Source: Merluccius polli
Lineage: Eukaryota; Chordata; Actinopteri; Gadiformes; Merlucciidae
Length of the DNA: 64,000 bases
Assembly: GCA_030340625.1 (NCBI GenBank)
Contig: JAOPHQ010004264.1
Location: 607,001 to 671,000, forward strand
Direction of reading: 5' to 3'
Within the stretch, counting starts at the first letter, position 1. Every line of letters begins with the position of its first letter. Positions 49,701 through 64,000 of the stretch are shown here, piece by piece. A program made the translations under genes and the position numbers. The notes beneath the pieces are model-generated. The model was not told the DNA's origin. It made no database searches and was given only the letters and a program-made list of their open reading frames with translations.

Positions 49701-50530
49701 AGACTTCTGTGAACGCAAGCAGAATTAAAACTTGTCTGTACTTTTCGCTGTTCCCAATTTTGTAAACCCAGTTCTGAACCCAGATCTTCGCACATCGCTA
49801 ACGATAAATAACCCGAACAGATTATATCGTCAGACTGTCATCACTTTTGTCGACGATCTTTTTCACTGAACCCTTCTCCCATGTCTAGACTTTCTAAGGA
49901 GCGCCTCCCGTCGCACTCCCTCTCAGTCACTAGTTTAGGCTACTTGTCTCTCGGCGTTCCCTTTGCCTCTGCTTGTTTTTAAAACACCCTTTATATACAC
50001 TTTCCATTCAAAGCCTTGCTTTTAGGCAGAGTAAACACCAGACCAGAAGCACAGAGGGCAGCGCTTCGCTTCTGCTGTCCACTGAAAGGAGAAGATCAAA
50101 GGATGCGGTTCCTTACCGCTGCCAAGGAAGACACACTTTGATGATGCTGTATAGGGTTGACCTTCACCCGGCCACCTGTTTTTGCACAAAGCCCTTTGTT
50201 CTTGGGCTCAGACCTCATGGCAGTACCAAATGAGCGCAGAAGCCAGGGAAGGTGCGAGTAAATCAATTGCAGACGGAGCAACAGCGATAGCAGATTGCGC
50301 AGGTAAAAAGAAAGCAAATACAAACAAGAAAACAAGCGACGTGAGTAAAGCTAGCCCAGCTCGCGAGGCCTAGCAGGACATTCGTACGCAACGCTAGTCG
50401 GGGGGGCAAGAAGGGAATCAACAAAACTTGGACTTATTAAGAACAAAGATATGCTACCATTGCATAAATGTGCATGCTCCACCTCACACTGTGATCAATT
50501 CAATGAAAGTGTAAATACAGGAAAATGGCA

Positions 50531-50570
50531 CTGATCTATCCCATCGGACATAGCCGATGGGATAGATCAG
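50531..50570. repeat. Perfect hairpin, 17-bp arms, 6-nt loop
   Basis: CTGATCTATCCCATCGG (50531-50547), loop ACATAG, exact reverse complement (50554-50570). The loop hexamer ACATAG recurs right after the right arm (50571-50576). Confidence 0.92.
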
Positions 50571-51323
50571 ACATAGCTGAGTGTATTTTGAGTAAGTGAG
50601 TAGTGAGTATGCCTTCCACCATCAAAATTGTATTTATTTTTTGGTATATTTTGGGGAATGGAAATATAACCAAGCTCATATTGCACCATATGAGTTTCAC
50701 ATAGATTCATATATCTATTGATTGAATGTCATCATGTGTAAAATAAGTAATACACTCAACTGAACAACATCCATGCCTTAACCTGCTTTACTCCTTCTTA
50801 CTCCTACTATGATAGCAGGACATCATTTCACGGCCTTAATGTGAATCCTAGCCAGCAACTGTGTCTCACCCCTGTATCCGATTACGGTGACAATCATCTC
50901 CTTCCACTGTGTCAAACTGTGTCGAAGGATTCTGCCAACGGACCATGTGTCAACCGGCTCAGAATGGAGGAGAAATATTTATAACGGCGAGAGTGGGCAT
51001 AGGCGGATGTTTAATTCAGCGGTTTGAGTCGATGGCTCTACTGACCCTGGACTTTAAGAGACCGCCGCTCCTCGGGGTGGGGGTGGGGGGGGGGGGGGGG
51101 GGGGGGTGTGGGGTTGACAACCCCTCATTAACACTTTCACATAGCGAGACCCCTGCATGGTGTTAGAAGCTTCTGTTTATGCGTGTGCATTCAAATATAC
51201 ATGCCATTTGGGAGACTCGATTTGTTATTTTGAATGTTGCGCTGACTCAAGTCGGTCGATATTTGTGTGCTGTTTTTTAAACTGGTATGTATCTACTCAC
51301 TTCATGTATTCATCTGCAATAAC

Positions 51324-51361
<38 letters not shown>

Positions 51362-52440
51362 TGAATAGCCGGTAACACATCCGGCCAGTCATCTTCTCTA
51401 CAGACCCAGTCATTTAAATCAAATACATTCTAAGCAGTTGCAGTGAATGAGTCCCAATGGCTGTTATTGCATTATCATTACATAACAGCCCCCAGTCAGA
51501 TGAATGAAATATGGACAACGTGTGTGTCACACAAATATGGACGCGTGTGTCACATGGGTAATGTTACATAAATTGTTGGTACAAATGTTTCATGGCCACA
51601 TGCAAGCATGTGTTAATGACCTTGAAGGAGTATGAGTCATCACTACAGCTGGTATATCTTCTGCCTGAGTCTGTGTGAAAATAGGTGAGATTTTACTTGG
51701 ACCCCCCACACACACCCACTTTACAGACCCTCTGCTATTCTGAGAAAACGAAGACAGAATAGTCACTCAATTGGAATTAACTCAGTCTTTGTGTCTTTGT
51801 CTTGTGTAATGCCATCTGGCTCACTCACTGGCTGAAATCACTCTGAAGAAACCACATTGACCCTCAAAGTGTTTCAATGGTTAGAGCGGAAAGCTATTAA
51901 GTGGCACAGAAGTATGGCATGCTTCCTATCTCCCCTGCAGTCAGACGTTTACATTGTGGGAGTGTTGGAACGCATAATCAATGGATGTGGTCCCTGCAGG
52001 TTTCATGCACACACGTGAACACCCAAAGCAATTAACCACTTATCATATTAAGGCATTATTCCTTTTTTTCTCAGACTATCGGGCTGGGAGTTGTTGAGCT
52101 CATCTGCCGAAGAAGAACATGGATAATATTAAAACTTCCAATAAAGAGTATTGTAATGCTATTAAAGAAATAAATCACATTTCTTCCCATGAGAGTGTCA
52201 TGATTTGGGAGTTGTGTGCGGGAGGTTTTGCATATAATTGGTGATTTGTTAAGAGTTTTCTGCACCGCGTGTGTGAATATCCTGTCCCTAGCTATACGGA
52301 TAGGAGGCGGCTACCCCCCTGGGATGGCTGCCTCCCCTCCCCTCCTCACGCAAGCCGGCGAGGGGGTTCGAGAGCGTGACCCTCCTCGACGAGGCCCGTG
52401 AGCTACGGTTAACTAGCTTTCCCGCAGGGCAGCTAGGCAG

Positions 52441-52485
52441 CGCATGTGGATGCGCATGTGGATGTGCATGTGGATGTGCATGTGG
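52441..52485. repeat. 12-bp minisatellite
   Basis: About four copies of GCATGTGGATGT/C. The antisense frame gives an Ala-His-Pro-His repeat. Confidence 0.9.
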
Positions 52486-53307
52486 TGCCCGTGGCTCTTG
52501 AGGACAGTAAGCCTTGAGGCTGTGTGTGTGTGTGTGGATGCGCTGCCAAGGTTGGGATAAGTTCACCGGTGGTAACATCTACTGATTTGCATGAGGTTGT
52601 CAGCCATTATGATGCTCTTCATGTCACACCCCTCTGGCAACTCAAAGATACTGACACGATTAACAGAGTTGTGACAAGCGGTTGTTTGCAGATGATTTTC
52701 GAACCGGTAGAACGAAAGTGAGATGGAGGGCAGGAAGTGTTCACTGGATATACACTGTAGCCTACTACTTTTAGTGAAAACAGACAAAATGCCAATGGTT
52801 TGCATGTTGGTTATTCTAATCGATCATACCGAGAGAGTTTTTATCGCGGCCCAAAATTGTTCAGTCAAAAGGTTAAACAAAACTAGCAAACAAACTCAAA
52901 TTTGCGTATTTTGTTTGGAGGAGCCAAATCTAAAAAGTGTGTAGTGACTGCTTCGTAAAAGGTATTTAAGATGATTGCCTTACTTTGTAACGTTATCTCT
53001 CTCTCTAGGCCTATTTATGTTTTTGCTTTCCAACAAATAAACCATCCAAATCCCTAGCGAAGAGTGCTATGCTGTTATGTTGCACGTCCTTGTTTACCTC
53101 CCGTTTCTTGGAGGTTGTGTGTTTAAGCCCAATAGTGTAATGATACGGTGCTATCTAGCAAGGTTGATAAGGCTATCGTTGTTTTTTGTCGATCGTCTCA
53201 AGTTGCCGATGCCAAGGCGATAAGACTTGTTTCAAAGTAGGCTATGTGTATGTCCAAAAACGCTTTTAACAAACAAACGTAACAGAATATTGAACATGAA
53301 CACAGAT

Positions 53308-53541
53308 TCACACAAGTGCCGGGACACAGCCGTGGTACGCTGCTTCCATCGAAGGCTGTCTCGCTTGTATTTGGTTCCCCGAGAAGGCGCCGAGGATTGA
53401 GGGCTGCTCGCGGGGTCGTAGCGCTAGCGGCGGCCGCTGCTCATGGGGGTAAAGTAGCACGCTCTGCCGGATGCTGTACTCATGATGAAACTTCCAGATG
53501 GGCGAAGTTGCTGTAGTCTTACTAACTAAGGCGGCCTCCAT
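53308..53541 (-). pseudogene. Possible hAT (ZBED1-like) transposase N-terminal fragment
   Basis: The minus strand reads MEAALVSKTTATSPIWKF, like the start of ZBED1-type hAT proteins (xxLVxKxxATSxIWxxFGF), then HHEYSIRQSVLLY where the BED Cys residues should follow. The zinc-binding Cys pair is not present and the remainder is unlike the family. It is CpG-rich, has no introns and stops at 53308. This could be chance similarity. Confidence 0.4.
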
Positions 53542-53831
53542 TTTGTGTAACAGCTGCTGCTTAAACAGTGCCAGTAAGGTTCACTATTGACTATTAGTAA
53601 TACAGACACACACACACACACCGTCTGAGTCATCATGACAGCACCGCCAGCACCGACGTATAGAATCTTAAATCAGTGGAGGCTCAGGCTGGTCCAAGGG
53701 GAAGACCATCCTTATAGTTTTTTAAGAAAAATAAAACGTCAATTTTATAATGTAATAAATCAGCTTCAAAAAAGGGAATGAGTGGAGTGGAGTAGTTGCA
53801 TCCGGCGTTACATGAAACGATGATATTGACG

Positions 53832-53862
53832 ACAGCGATCATCGACGATCGATGATCGCTGT
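53832..53862. repeat. Perfect hairpin, 14-bp arms, 3-nt loop
   Basis: ACAGCGATCATCGA, loop CGA, exact reverse complement. It lies about 30 bp from the hAT-terminus-like sequence, so it may be a subterminal motif. Confidence 0.8.
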
Positions 53863-54892
53863 GGGGCGCGATCGGACGATGGAAACTTGTAGACGATCGC
53901 CCAACCTTAATGTCTACTGACTTGATAGCGGGTAAATCGTTAATATCGTGTGATAAATCATTATTTAAAATACAGTAAAAAATACAGATTGATTCATACA
54001 TTTGTATTTATTATATGTTATTATTTTCTCGAACATTTGGTTCCAAACTGTTTACATAAACAGAGTAGCTACTGCTGCTTTACGTTTTCCATTTCACTTC
54101 CTGCCCTCCATCTGAAGGTTGCGCGTGATGGGTGTCACATGACTGCAAACAACCTAATGTTGGAGCATGTATCTAGATTTACACTCAAATGTGTGTGTGT
54201 GTCGTGGCCCGATATTTATATTCCTTGCATTCCTACATGAAAATGTGAGACACCAACAAGGCAGCCGTCTTTGAGGCTGGCTAGAGAACTTGCTTGAGTG
54301 GATATTTGAATTTTGTTTATGAGAAATGCTCAGCCAGCCGTTTCATTTGCACTAAGGTTAAACTGCTAATTTGTGCATCCAATATGGCTATCCTAAAGAT
54401 TAGTGTGAATGGCTTTATATTTCCCACTGAACATTCCCGACTCATTTCCATAATATTTTACTGCCTTTTGCATGGCCGAGCACTGATAAAAAGAGCTGAC
54501 AAAATAATTAGGCACAAAAGACTCCTCTAATTTCTGCCTCATTAATTTGGTGAATAAAATATATATCATTGGATATCCTGGTAGCCAATGTGACGACAAA
54601 GAAAAGGAGAGAAAGTGTTAATAAAAATGGTGTTGAGAATACAGAACAATCACAGATTTTCAGATTTTCAGTTCAAGTGTTTCTGTCTTTTATTTGTTTT
54701 TTCCTTCTGTTGCACACTTTAATGTCTGCTTCGGCACATGCATCGACATGTGTTTCTTTTGTAATTATGACTTAGGTATTCATAACAAGGCTAGACAGAA
54801 TCATTTATTTGAGTTCAATCAGTGTGTGTGGATAATAGTTCACTGCTTTTTTAAACAATCTGAACCTTTCTGTTGGTCTCGTCTTGGTATAT

Positions 54893-54936
54893 ATGTGTGT
54901 GTGTGTGTGTGTGTCTCTCTGTCTCTGTCTCTGTCG

Positions 54937-54981
<45 letters not shown>
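54893..54981. repeat. (GT)n(CT)n compound microsatellite
   Basis: GT run passing through CTGTCTCTGTCTC into pure CT. Confidence 0.95.
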
Positions 54982-54983
<2 letters not shown>

Positions 54984-56788
54984 GCATGCGTGTTGTACAT
55001 GAGTATATACCCATGTTTGTTTTGATTCAAACTGCAGTTTATTGGCCTGTGTTGCTATTTAATCGACCTAAACAACCACCACAGCTTTTTGCTGATACTG
55101 AGAACGATACTCATATCGAGTATATAAGAGTAGGCTAACTTCTAAGCCTCTTGTTACACTTCTTGGGGGTTATATATTTACCCCCCAGGAGAAGATGTTG
55201 GTATGGATTCAGAGTTTCTTGTTGTCCAATGGATGTCCTCCTGAAGGGTAATCGATAACTCTGAACTTTGTGAGTAAAACGCCTATGGATCAATAAAACT
55301 GCGTTGCAGTGATTCAACCGACATGATTACCTGCAGCACACAAAAGAAACGTTCCTGCGGCGTCAAATGGTTATAAGAAACGGGTAAGGGGGTTCAATGC
55401 TGACGTTCAACATTTAATGTAATTGAATCGTGATATTTCCCTCTTGTGTATTTATTATGTGATTACTTATGATGTGTTTCTCCCATGCCAAGGTTTTCCA
55501 TTTTTCTCCTATTTTTCTCATGCTTATGGTCTACGGCAGCGAAGGTGACCCCGACTCCAACTGTTGGACGTGATCTGTCCCAATGCACCATTCTTACTCT
55601 TCGTACTCGTCTCTCTGTGTTCCCCCTGCCATGCTCCAACAAACACAGAAACCGCAGGTAGCAGCAGAAAAAGCTGCTGTGCTAGGAAGGTGTTAAGGTG
55701 CGGCGAGTGATGGTGTTTGAGTTCAGTGACATCTGTGCTGATGAGATGCAAATAGATGCATGCATATTTACACATCGTTAATTCCTTGCTGTCAGTCACC
55801 GCAGTCTCTTGAGAGGGTAAAAATCCTCAAAAAATGGCAAAGAAGTGAGAATATAAAAAGAAATGGCGACAGAAAGGAAAGAGGTGGTTGGTTAGGGAAG
55901 AGGTAACATAGTGAACCGAGATGAAAGGGATGGACTGTAGTGAAATGAATATAAAGTGGCCAAAAGAAAACATCTGCCATTGACTGTTCTTGCATGCATA
56001 CCCGTTCCTGAGGCCTTAGGTTCTGGTTGCACAGGCAACAACTTAGTCATCAAGGAAGTTAACTTGAATACTAATCGCACACTGGAAACCAAAGACGGAT
56101 AACTTGAGGGCAAGTCTGAAAAACAAAGAGCAAGAGAAAACTGGTTGGAAAACCTGCAGAAAACCTAGCCATGCTGCTGGATTGCAAACTAAGCAGTTGA
56201 GATAGCAGTTCTGAGAATGCTATAAGTCACAGGCCCATGCAAGGTTGATAGTGATGCTAGGACAATGCATAACATTACGGTCCCAACGGACGCCAATGCG
56301 CGAGGCAATGTGCTGTTGCATCTCTATTTTGCCGCTGTGGGAGTTCACGACGTTGCCGACGTGAGTGCTCCGCAAACGGTCACTTAATGTTGATTGTTCA
56401 ATCACATGGAAGAAAACACGCACTGCACTATGTGCTCATTTGCCTGGAGTGAACCGAAAATCAACATTTGTCCCGCCACTTTTGCGTATACCGATGCAAG
56501 CTTTCCCATGATCCTTTGCGGCGGGCGTTGGTCACATCCGATACAAAGTTAATGGGGCCCATTGCCTTGCCACATTTGTGAAGACCGCGGAGCTGAAGCT
56601 CTGAGGTTGAAGTCCTTTGCAGATGATCACACTGCTTCCTTCTCCAAGTGGGGAAAGGGAGGTTTCTGGAAACACAGGGAACACTGGAGACATACCAGAG
56701 GTCAGTGGTACCGGTCGGTTCTAAAATACTTGAGACATGCTAATTGCCAACTCCAGATATGGGTTTAGCTGAGACATTTGAAGAGCAT

Positions 56789-56846
56789 CTGGGAAGAGCA
56801 CATCATCGAGACCTGTCTCTAGGTCTCGATGATGTGCTCTTCCCAG
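56789..56846. repeat. Perfect hairpin, 26-bp arms, 6-nt loop
   Basis: Arm 56789-56814 (CTGGGAAGAGCACATCATCG then AGACCT), loop GTCTCT, arm 56821-56846 the exact reverse complement. The longest perfect short-loop hairpin noticed here. No TSD or transposon ends. Confidence 0.93.
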
Positions 56847-59530
56847 AGGACAAATTAGTCACTGTTTTCCTGTTCAGAGCCCGCCCGGCAACACAGCAGA
56901 CTCCATTTGCGTCGTACTGCTGTGTCCAATGGCTGTACTCCTTGTTTCCACCTTGTAAATTATTCTTTTCATTCACTACAATGTCCCTAATGGAAAATAT
57001 ATTAATTATATGGAAAATATATTGATGAAATTAAATGAAATTAATTGTATTAAAACAGTAACTGGCTCAATATGTGTTTGAATACAATATTTTTGTATAA
57101 TTGTTTATAAATGACAGATGGCTGCCAGTTGATTTTACATCATGTACATTAGTTTAAGTAATTTCCAGTCAATGTTATCGGTCTTACATAACTATGTTGT
57201 GTAAAACCATCTTGCAGAAATGACAGAGATAAAGAACAGTGCCCACAAAGCATCAATTTAACAGCTTGGTCGAAGTTAGCGAAGAATAAGTGATGTTTAT
57301 ATTGTGTCAGAGATAGTCTACCTCTGTGATGAATAGCAGTGGGAGGTCTAGGTGAGGTTATAGTAAACTGTAGTGAACGTTCATTACCTGTAATGATCAC
57401 ATTATTCCCAAGTAAAAACAACAGCGCCTGACTCAACCAAGCAGAAGGGAATAATGAAAGAATCACAACCTAAACTTGACCAATGACTTTTTACATTTAT
57501 CAACATTTATATTACCCCTATTGTGTATGCAGACATATCTGTATATTTGTTTGCAGCCTATTCTCATTGAAAATATTGAATATTTTGTTTTATCGTTTTA
57601 ATTATTATTACTCTCCTATATTTGCTGTGACACCTACATTTCCCGCCAGGGAATAATAAAGTACGTCCCATCTCATCTTTCAGTTGTGCGGCATATAGGA
57701 CGCCGAAAATAATACAGAAACAATTGATTAAAAGTCCAAAACTATTCTCACAAAACTCCCCACCATCTTTTGATGGATTGCTCTGCAATTCTCACACGGA
57801 AAGCGCAGAGAGAAAGTGCCCACAGGAACGGCACCGCAGACGGCAACAGTGATGACACTCCAGGCTGCAGCTGTGACAGAGACAGAAAGAAGACAGAAGC
57901 AGAACAATAATAAATAGAACAAGTTTGTGTGTGTGTGTGTGTGTGTGTGAGTGTGAGAGAGAGGGAGGGAGAGAGAGAGAGATAAGCATAGAGGATCTGT
58001 GTGAACTACAAGTGAGCTGACAGCTCGGCATCAGATGCAAATGAGGGAGCAGCGGGGTTCACCCAGGGGTCACCCTGACAGGAAGTCAGAGCAGCAAGCA
58101 GAATCATTGGGGGATAAATGGAGACTCCAGTAAGCAGACACACACACACACACACACACACAACTGGAGACAAGGTTGTTAGAAAGACACGGCTACGGCT
58201 GAGGAGAAAAGTTGCACCACTCGTTACTCTTCATGGATTGCATCAAAACTGAAGAGGTTCATTTGACAAAAACAAAAGCGTTATTAGCACAACTTTGTTT
58301 TTTACCAGACCGACAACATTTGTAATACTTTTTTAATCATAAAATGTGCCACAGCATAACAATAATACATATGAATGAATGAACAATGAATATTTGTGGT
58401 AAATAATCGCTGGCATTAGAGATAAGATCTCGTGTAGATGTATGATTGATCTATTTCCTGCCTCTTTTACCCTATTTTGAAAGTCATTTGTGCAAGGTTT
58501 TACTTTCATAATAGACAAAAGAAAGCATAGAAAACAATGCATGGCATTGAAGGTTGGCAAAGTAAATTCAAGTTCTTCATTGATCTGCCAATACGACACG
58601 TTTAGCATAACAAACTAAACGACAACAATGGCGACAACTGCTGCAGTCAAGAATATTTTTCCCTCTACATTAATCAGCGTCCTTGAACACATATATTATA
58701 CCAATAACGGTGCACAAGCCAGGCAACAAATGATTTAATAACTGGGAATATGAATACTTCAGATGATTGAGTGAATGTGTGCATTCTTTGTAAAAAACAA
58801 AGCTGGCTCGCTTAGAAAGGAATGCATTAATTAAGGGCTGTGATAGTAAAATGACCCTTGACAAGGTTATTTTTCATTGATTAATTCCTCATTCAGTCAC
58901 ACGACCAAATTTGTGCATTCGTGCATCATCTGTTGAATATTTACGCCTTCCATTCACTTTGCATTCACGGTCAATATTACATTGATTGGTCAATTGAATT
59001 TTACTTCAGTAAATCCTAGAAATGCATCACCTTTGTTATTCTAAAACAGCTCAACATGAAACAGTCTTTGTTCAGGGTACCGTTGATTTTAGAGGGCAAC
59101 ATCTATGATTAGTTTGAAATGAAAGGTGATGTAGAGTAAATCTTATTTTTATAGGTAATCACTACACATTGTATTAAAATTCACATTGATACAAAATAAA
59201 ATGTATCTTGTTGCAGTGCCTGAATAAACGTCAAATTGTACACACATTTGATCAATGGACTGTAACACTATCCATATGAATTTATATACACAATATGTTG
59301 TACAAAATACATGTTGAACATTGTTTAAAATGAATGAGGGAAAACAATAATGAATTAAATCATGTTTTTTTTATACAGTAGGACTACACAGGCGAGTGGA
59401 ACCACTCTGCGAGAACAGGTCAGGTAACATATCATAATGGTAATATGTATAGACACACAATATGTTGGGCAGAAGAGAAAAGGAAATACTCTACTGATAG
59501 CGGTTTAGTGTTGCACTTTCTAACAAATGT

Positions 59531-59585
59531 ACTTATTGTAAGTCAAAAGCGTCTGCTAAATCCCCTAAATGTAAATGTAAATGAA
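59531..59585 (+). repeat. SINE/LINE 3' tail fragment
   Basis: TTGTAAGTCAAAAGCGTCTG followed by CTAAAT and a GTAAAT microsatellite is the typical 3' tail shared by many fish SINEs and L2-like LINEs (TGTAAGTCGCTTTGGATAAA form, here missing the middle). The body upstream is not recognisable, so it is a 5'-truncated copy. Confidence 0.75.
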
Positions 59586-63836
<4,251 letters not shown>

Positions 63837-64000
63837 CTGTGAAGTGAAGTGCTGCGCTGGACTCCACCCACCACCACCCCAGCCTCCACCTGGTTCTGCT
63901 CTGTAGTGTATGTATCCTACACATAGATTGAGATATCTGATGTACCCCATGGGGGGATTGTCTAGTGCTCCCTGTTGGCAAACGTTGTTATGCTGTATCT

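Larger units (their letters stand above)
43513..52720. other. Intergenic, no gene seen
   Basis: Holds GGT/GAT triplet DNA (45107-45240), hairpins (45588-45622, 46745-46797, 50531-50570), a weak tRNA-like patch (46010-46075), C, G and GT tracts (47645-47665, 49147-49230, 51077-51107, 51327-51358) and a 12-bp minisatellite (52441-52485). 44880-45060, 46820-47110 and 52080-52210 look unique and could be regulatory. No gene recognised. Confidence 0.5.
52721..54113. mobile_element. Possible decayed hAT-type element bounded by a 19-bp inverted repeat
   Basis: AGATGGAGGGCAGGAAGTG (52721-52739) is repeated exactly in inverted orientation at 54095-54113. Between them are a BED-like transposase start (53541-53308, minus), a hAT-terminus-like sequence (TAAGGTTGGGCGATCG, minus, near 53909-53894) and a GATC-rich hairpin (53832-53862). 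The two sets of possible ends do not agree with one another, so this may be nested elements. Confidence 0.35.
54114..59530. other. Intergenic, no gene seen
   Basis: Contains GT/CT tracts (54893-54981), a long hairpin (56789-56846), GT/GA (57925-57981) and CA (58137-58162) tracts. 54370-54560 and 58800-59000 are A+T-rich, unique-looking, with ATTAATTA-type sites, and could be conserved non-coding elements. No gene recognised. Confidence 0.5.

Noticed and set aside
50182..50373. Frame containing MSAEAREGASKSIADGATAI followed by CAG-GTAAAAA, like a first exon with a donor
   Set aside because: Poor start context, no recognisable family and no partner exon found to the right.
53310..53560. CpG-rich patch considered as a promoter of another gene
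   Set aside because: It coincides with a BED-like transposon fragment and there is no adjacent exon.

Overview
The window looks like non-coding DNA of a vertebrate, most likely a teleost fish. It is rich in long (CA)n, (GA)n and (TA)n tracts, homopolymers and low-copy transposon debris, and it has no compact gene array. One host gene is recognisable: the 5' end of an EPHA6-type Eph receptor (epha6) on the minus strand. Coding exon 1 (15093-15015) encodes a 26-residue hydrophobic leader and ends in a GTGAGT donor. Exon 2 (8373-8309, 65 nt) lies behind a pyrimidine-rich acceptor and begins the ephrin-binding domain with VVLLDTTS...GELGWKTYP. The phases fit exactly (1 nt + 65 nt = 22 codons). 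Exon 3 and the rest of the receptor must lie beyond coordinate 1. About 49 kb to the right is upstream, apparently gene-free DNA that may hold regulatory elements for epha6.

Layout: 1-8308 is intron 2 (microsatellites, a 436-bp MITE-like element, and a composite repeat with a 192-bp tandem duplication). 8374-15014 is intron 1 (an 857-bp repeat with TTAA-like ends and a G-run minisatellite, and a deleted hAT element that still encodes a BED zinc finger). 15094-15420 is the predicted 5' UTR and promoter with triplet repeats and an overlapping upstream ORF. From 15.8 kb onward are long microsatellites and transposon remnants: piggyBac (17.5-18.2 kb), a LINE reverse-transcriptase-type fragment (31.1-31.9 kb, minus), a Tc1/mariner-derived giant palindrome (42.3-43.5 kb), a weak second hAT fragment (53.3-53.9 kb) and a SINE-type tail (59.5 kb).

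The most unusual structure is 42319-43510. It has two head-to-head copies of the 5' part of a Tc1/mariner (IS630-type) transposon, flanked by TA. The outer ~485 bp of the arms look identical by eye, and one arm carries an in-frame 108-bp deletion. A second theme is a scatter of short, perfect hairpins with tiny loops (for example 56789-56846, 46745-46797, 50531-50570 and 45588-45622) that belong to no recognised element and look like template-switch inversions. No convincing functional protein-coding gene other than epha6 was found, and no rRNA, tRNA or CRISPR array. Database identity, conservation and copy number could not be tested here.
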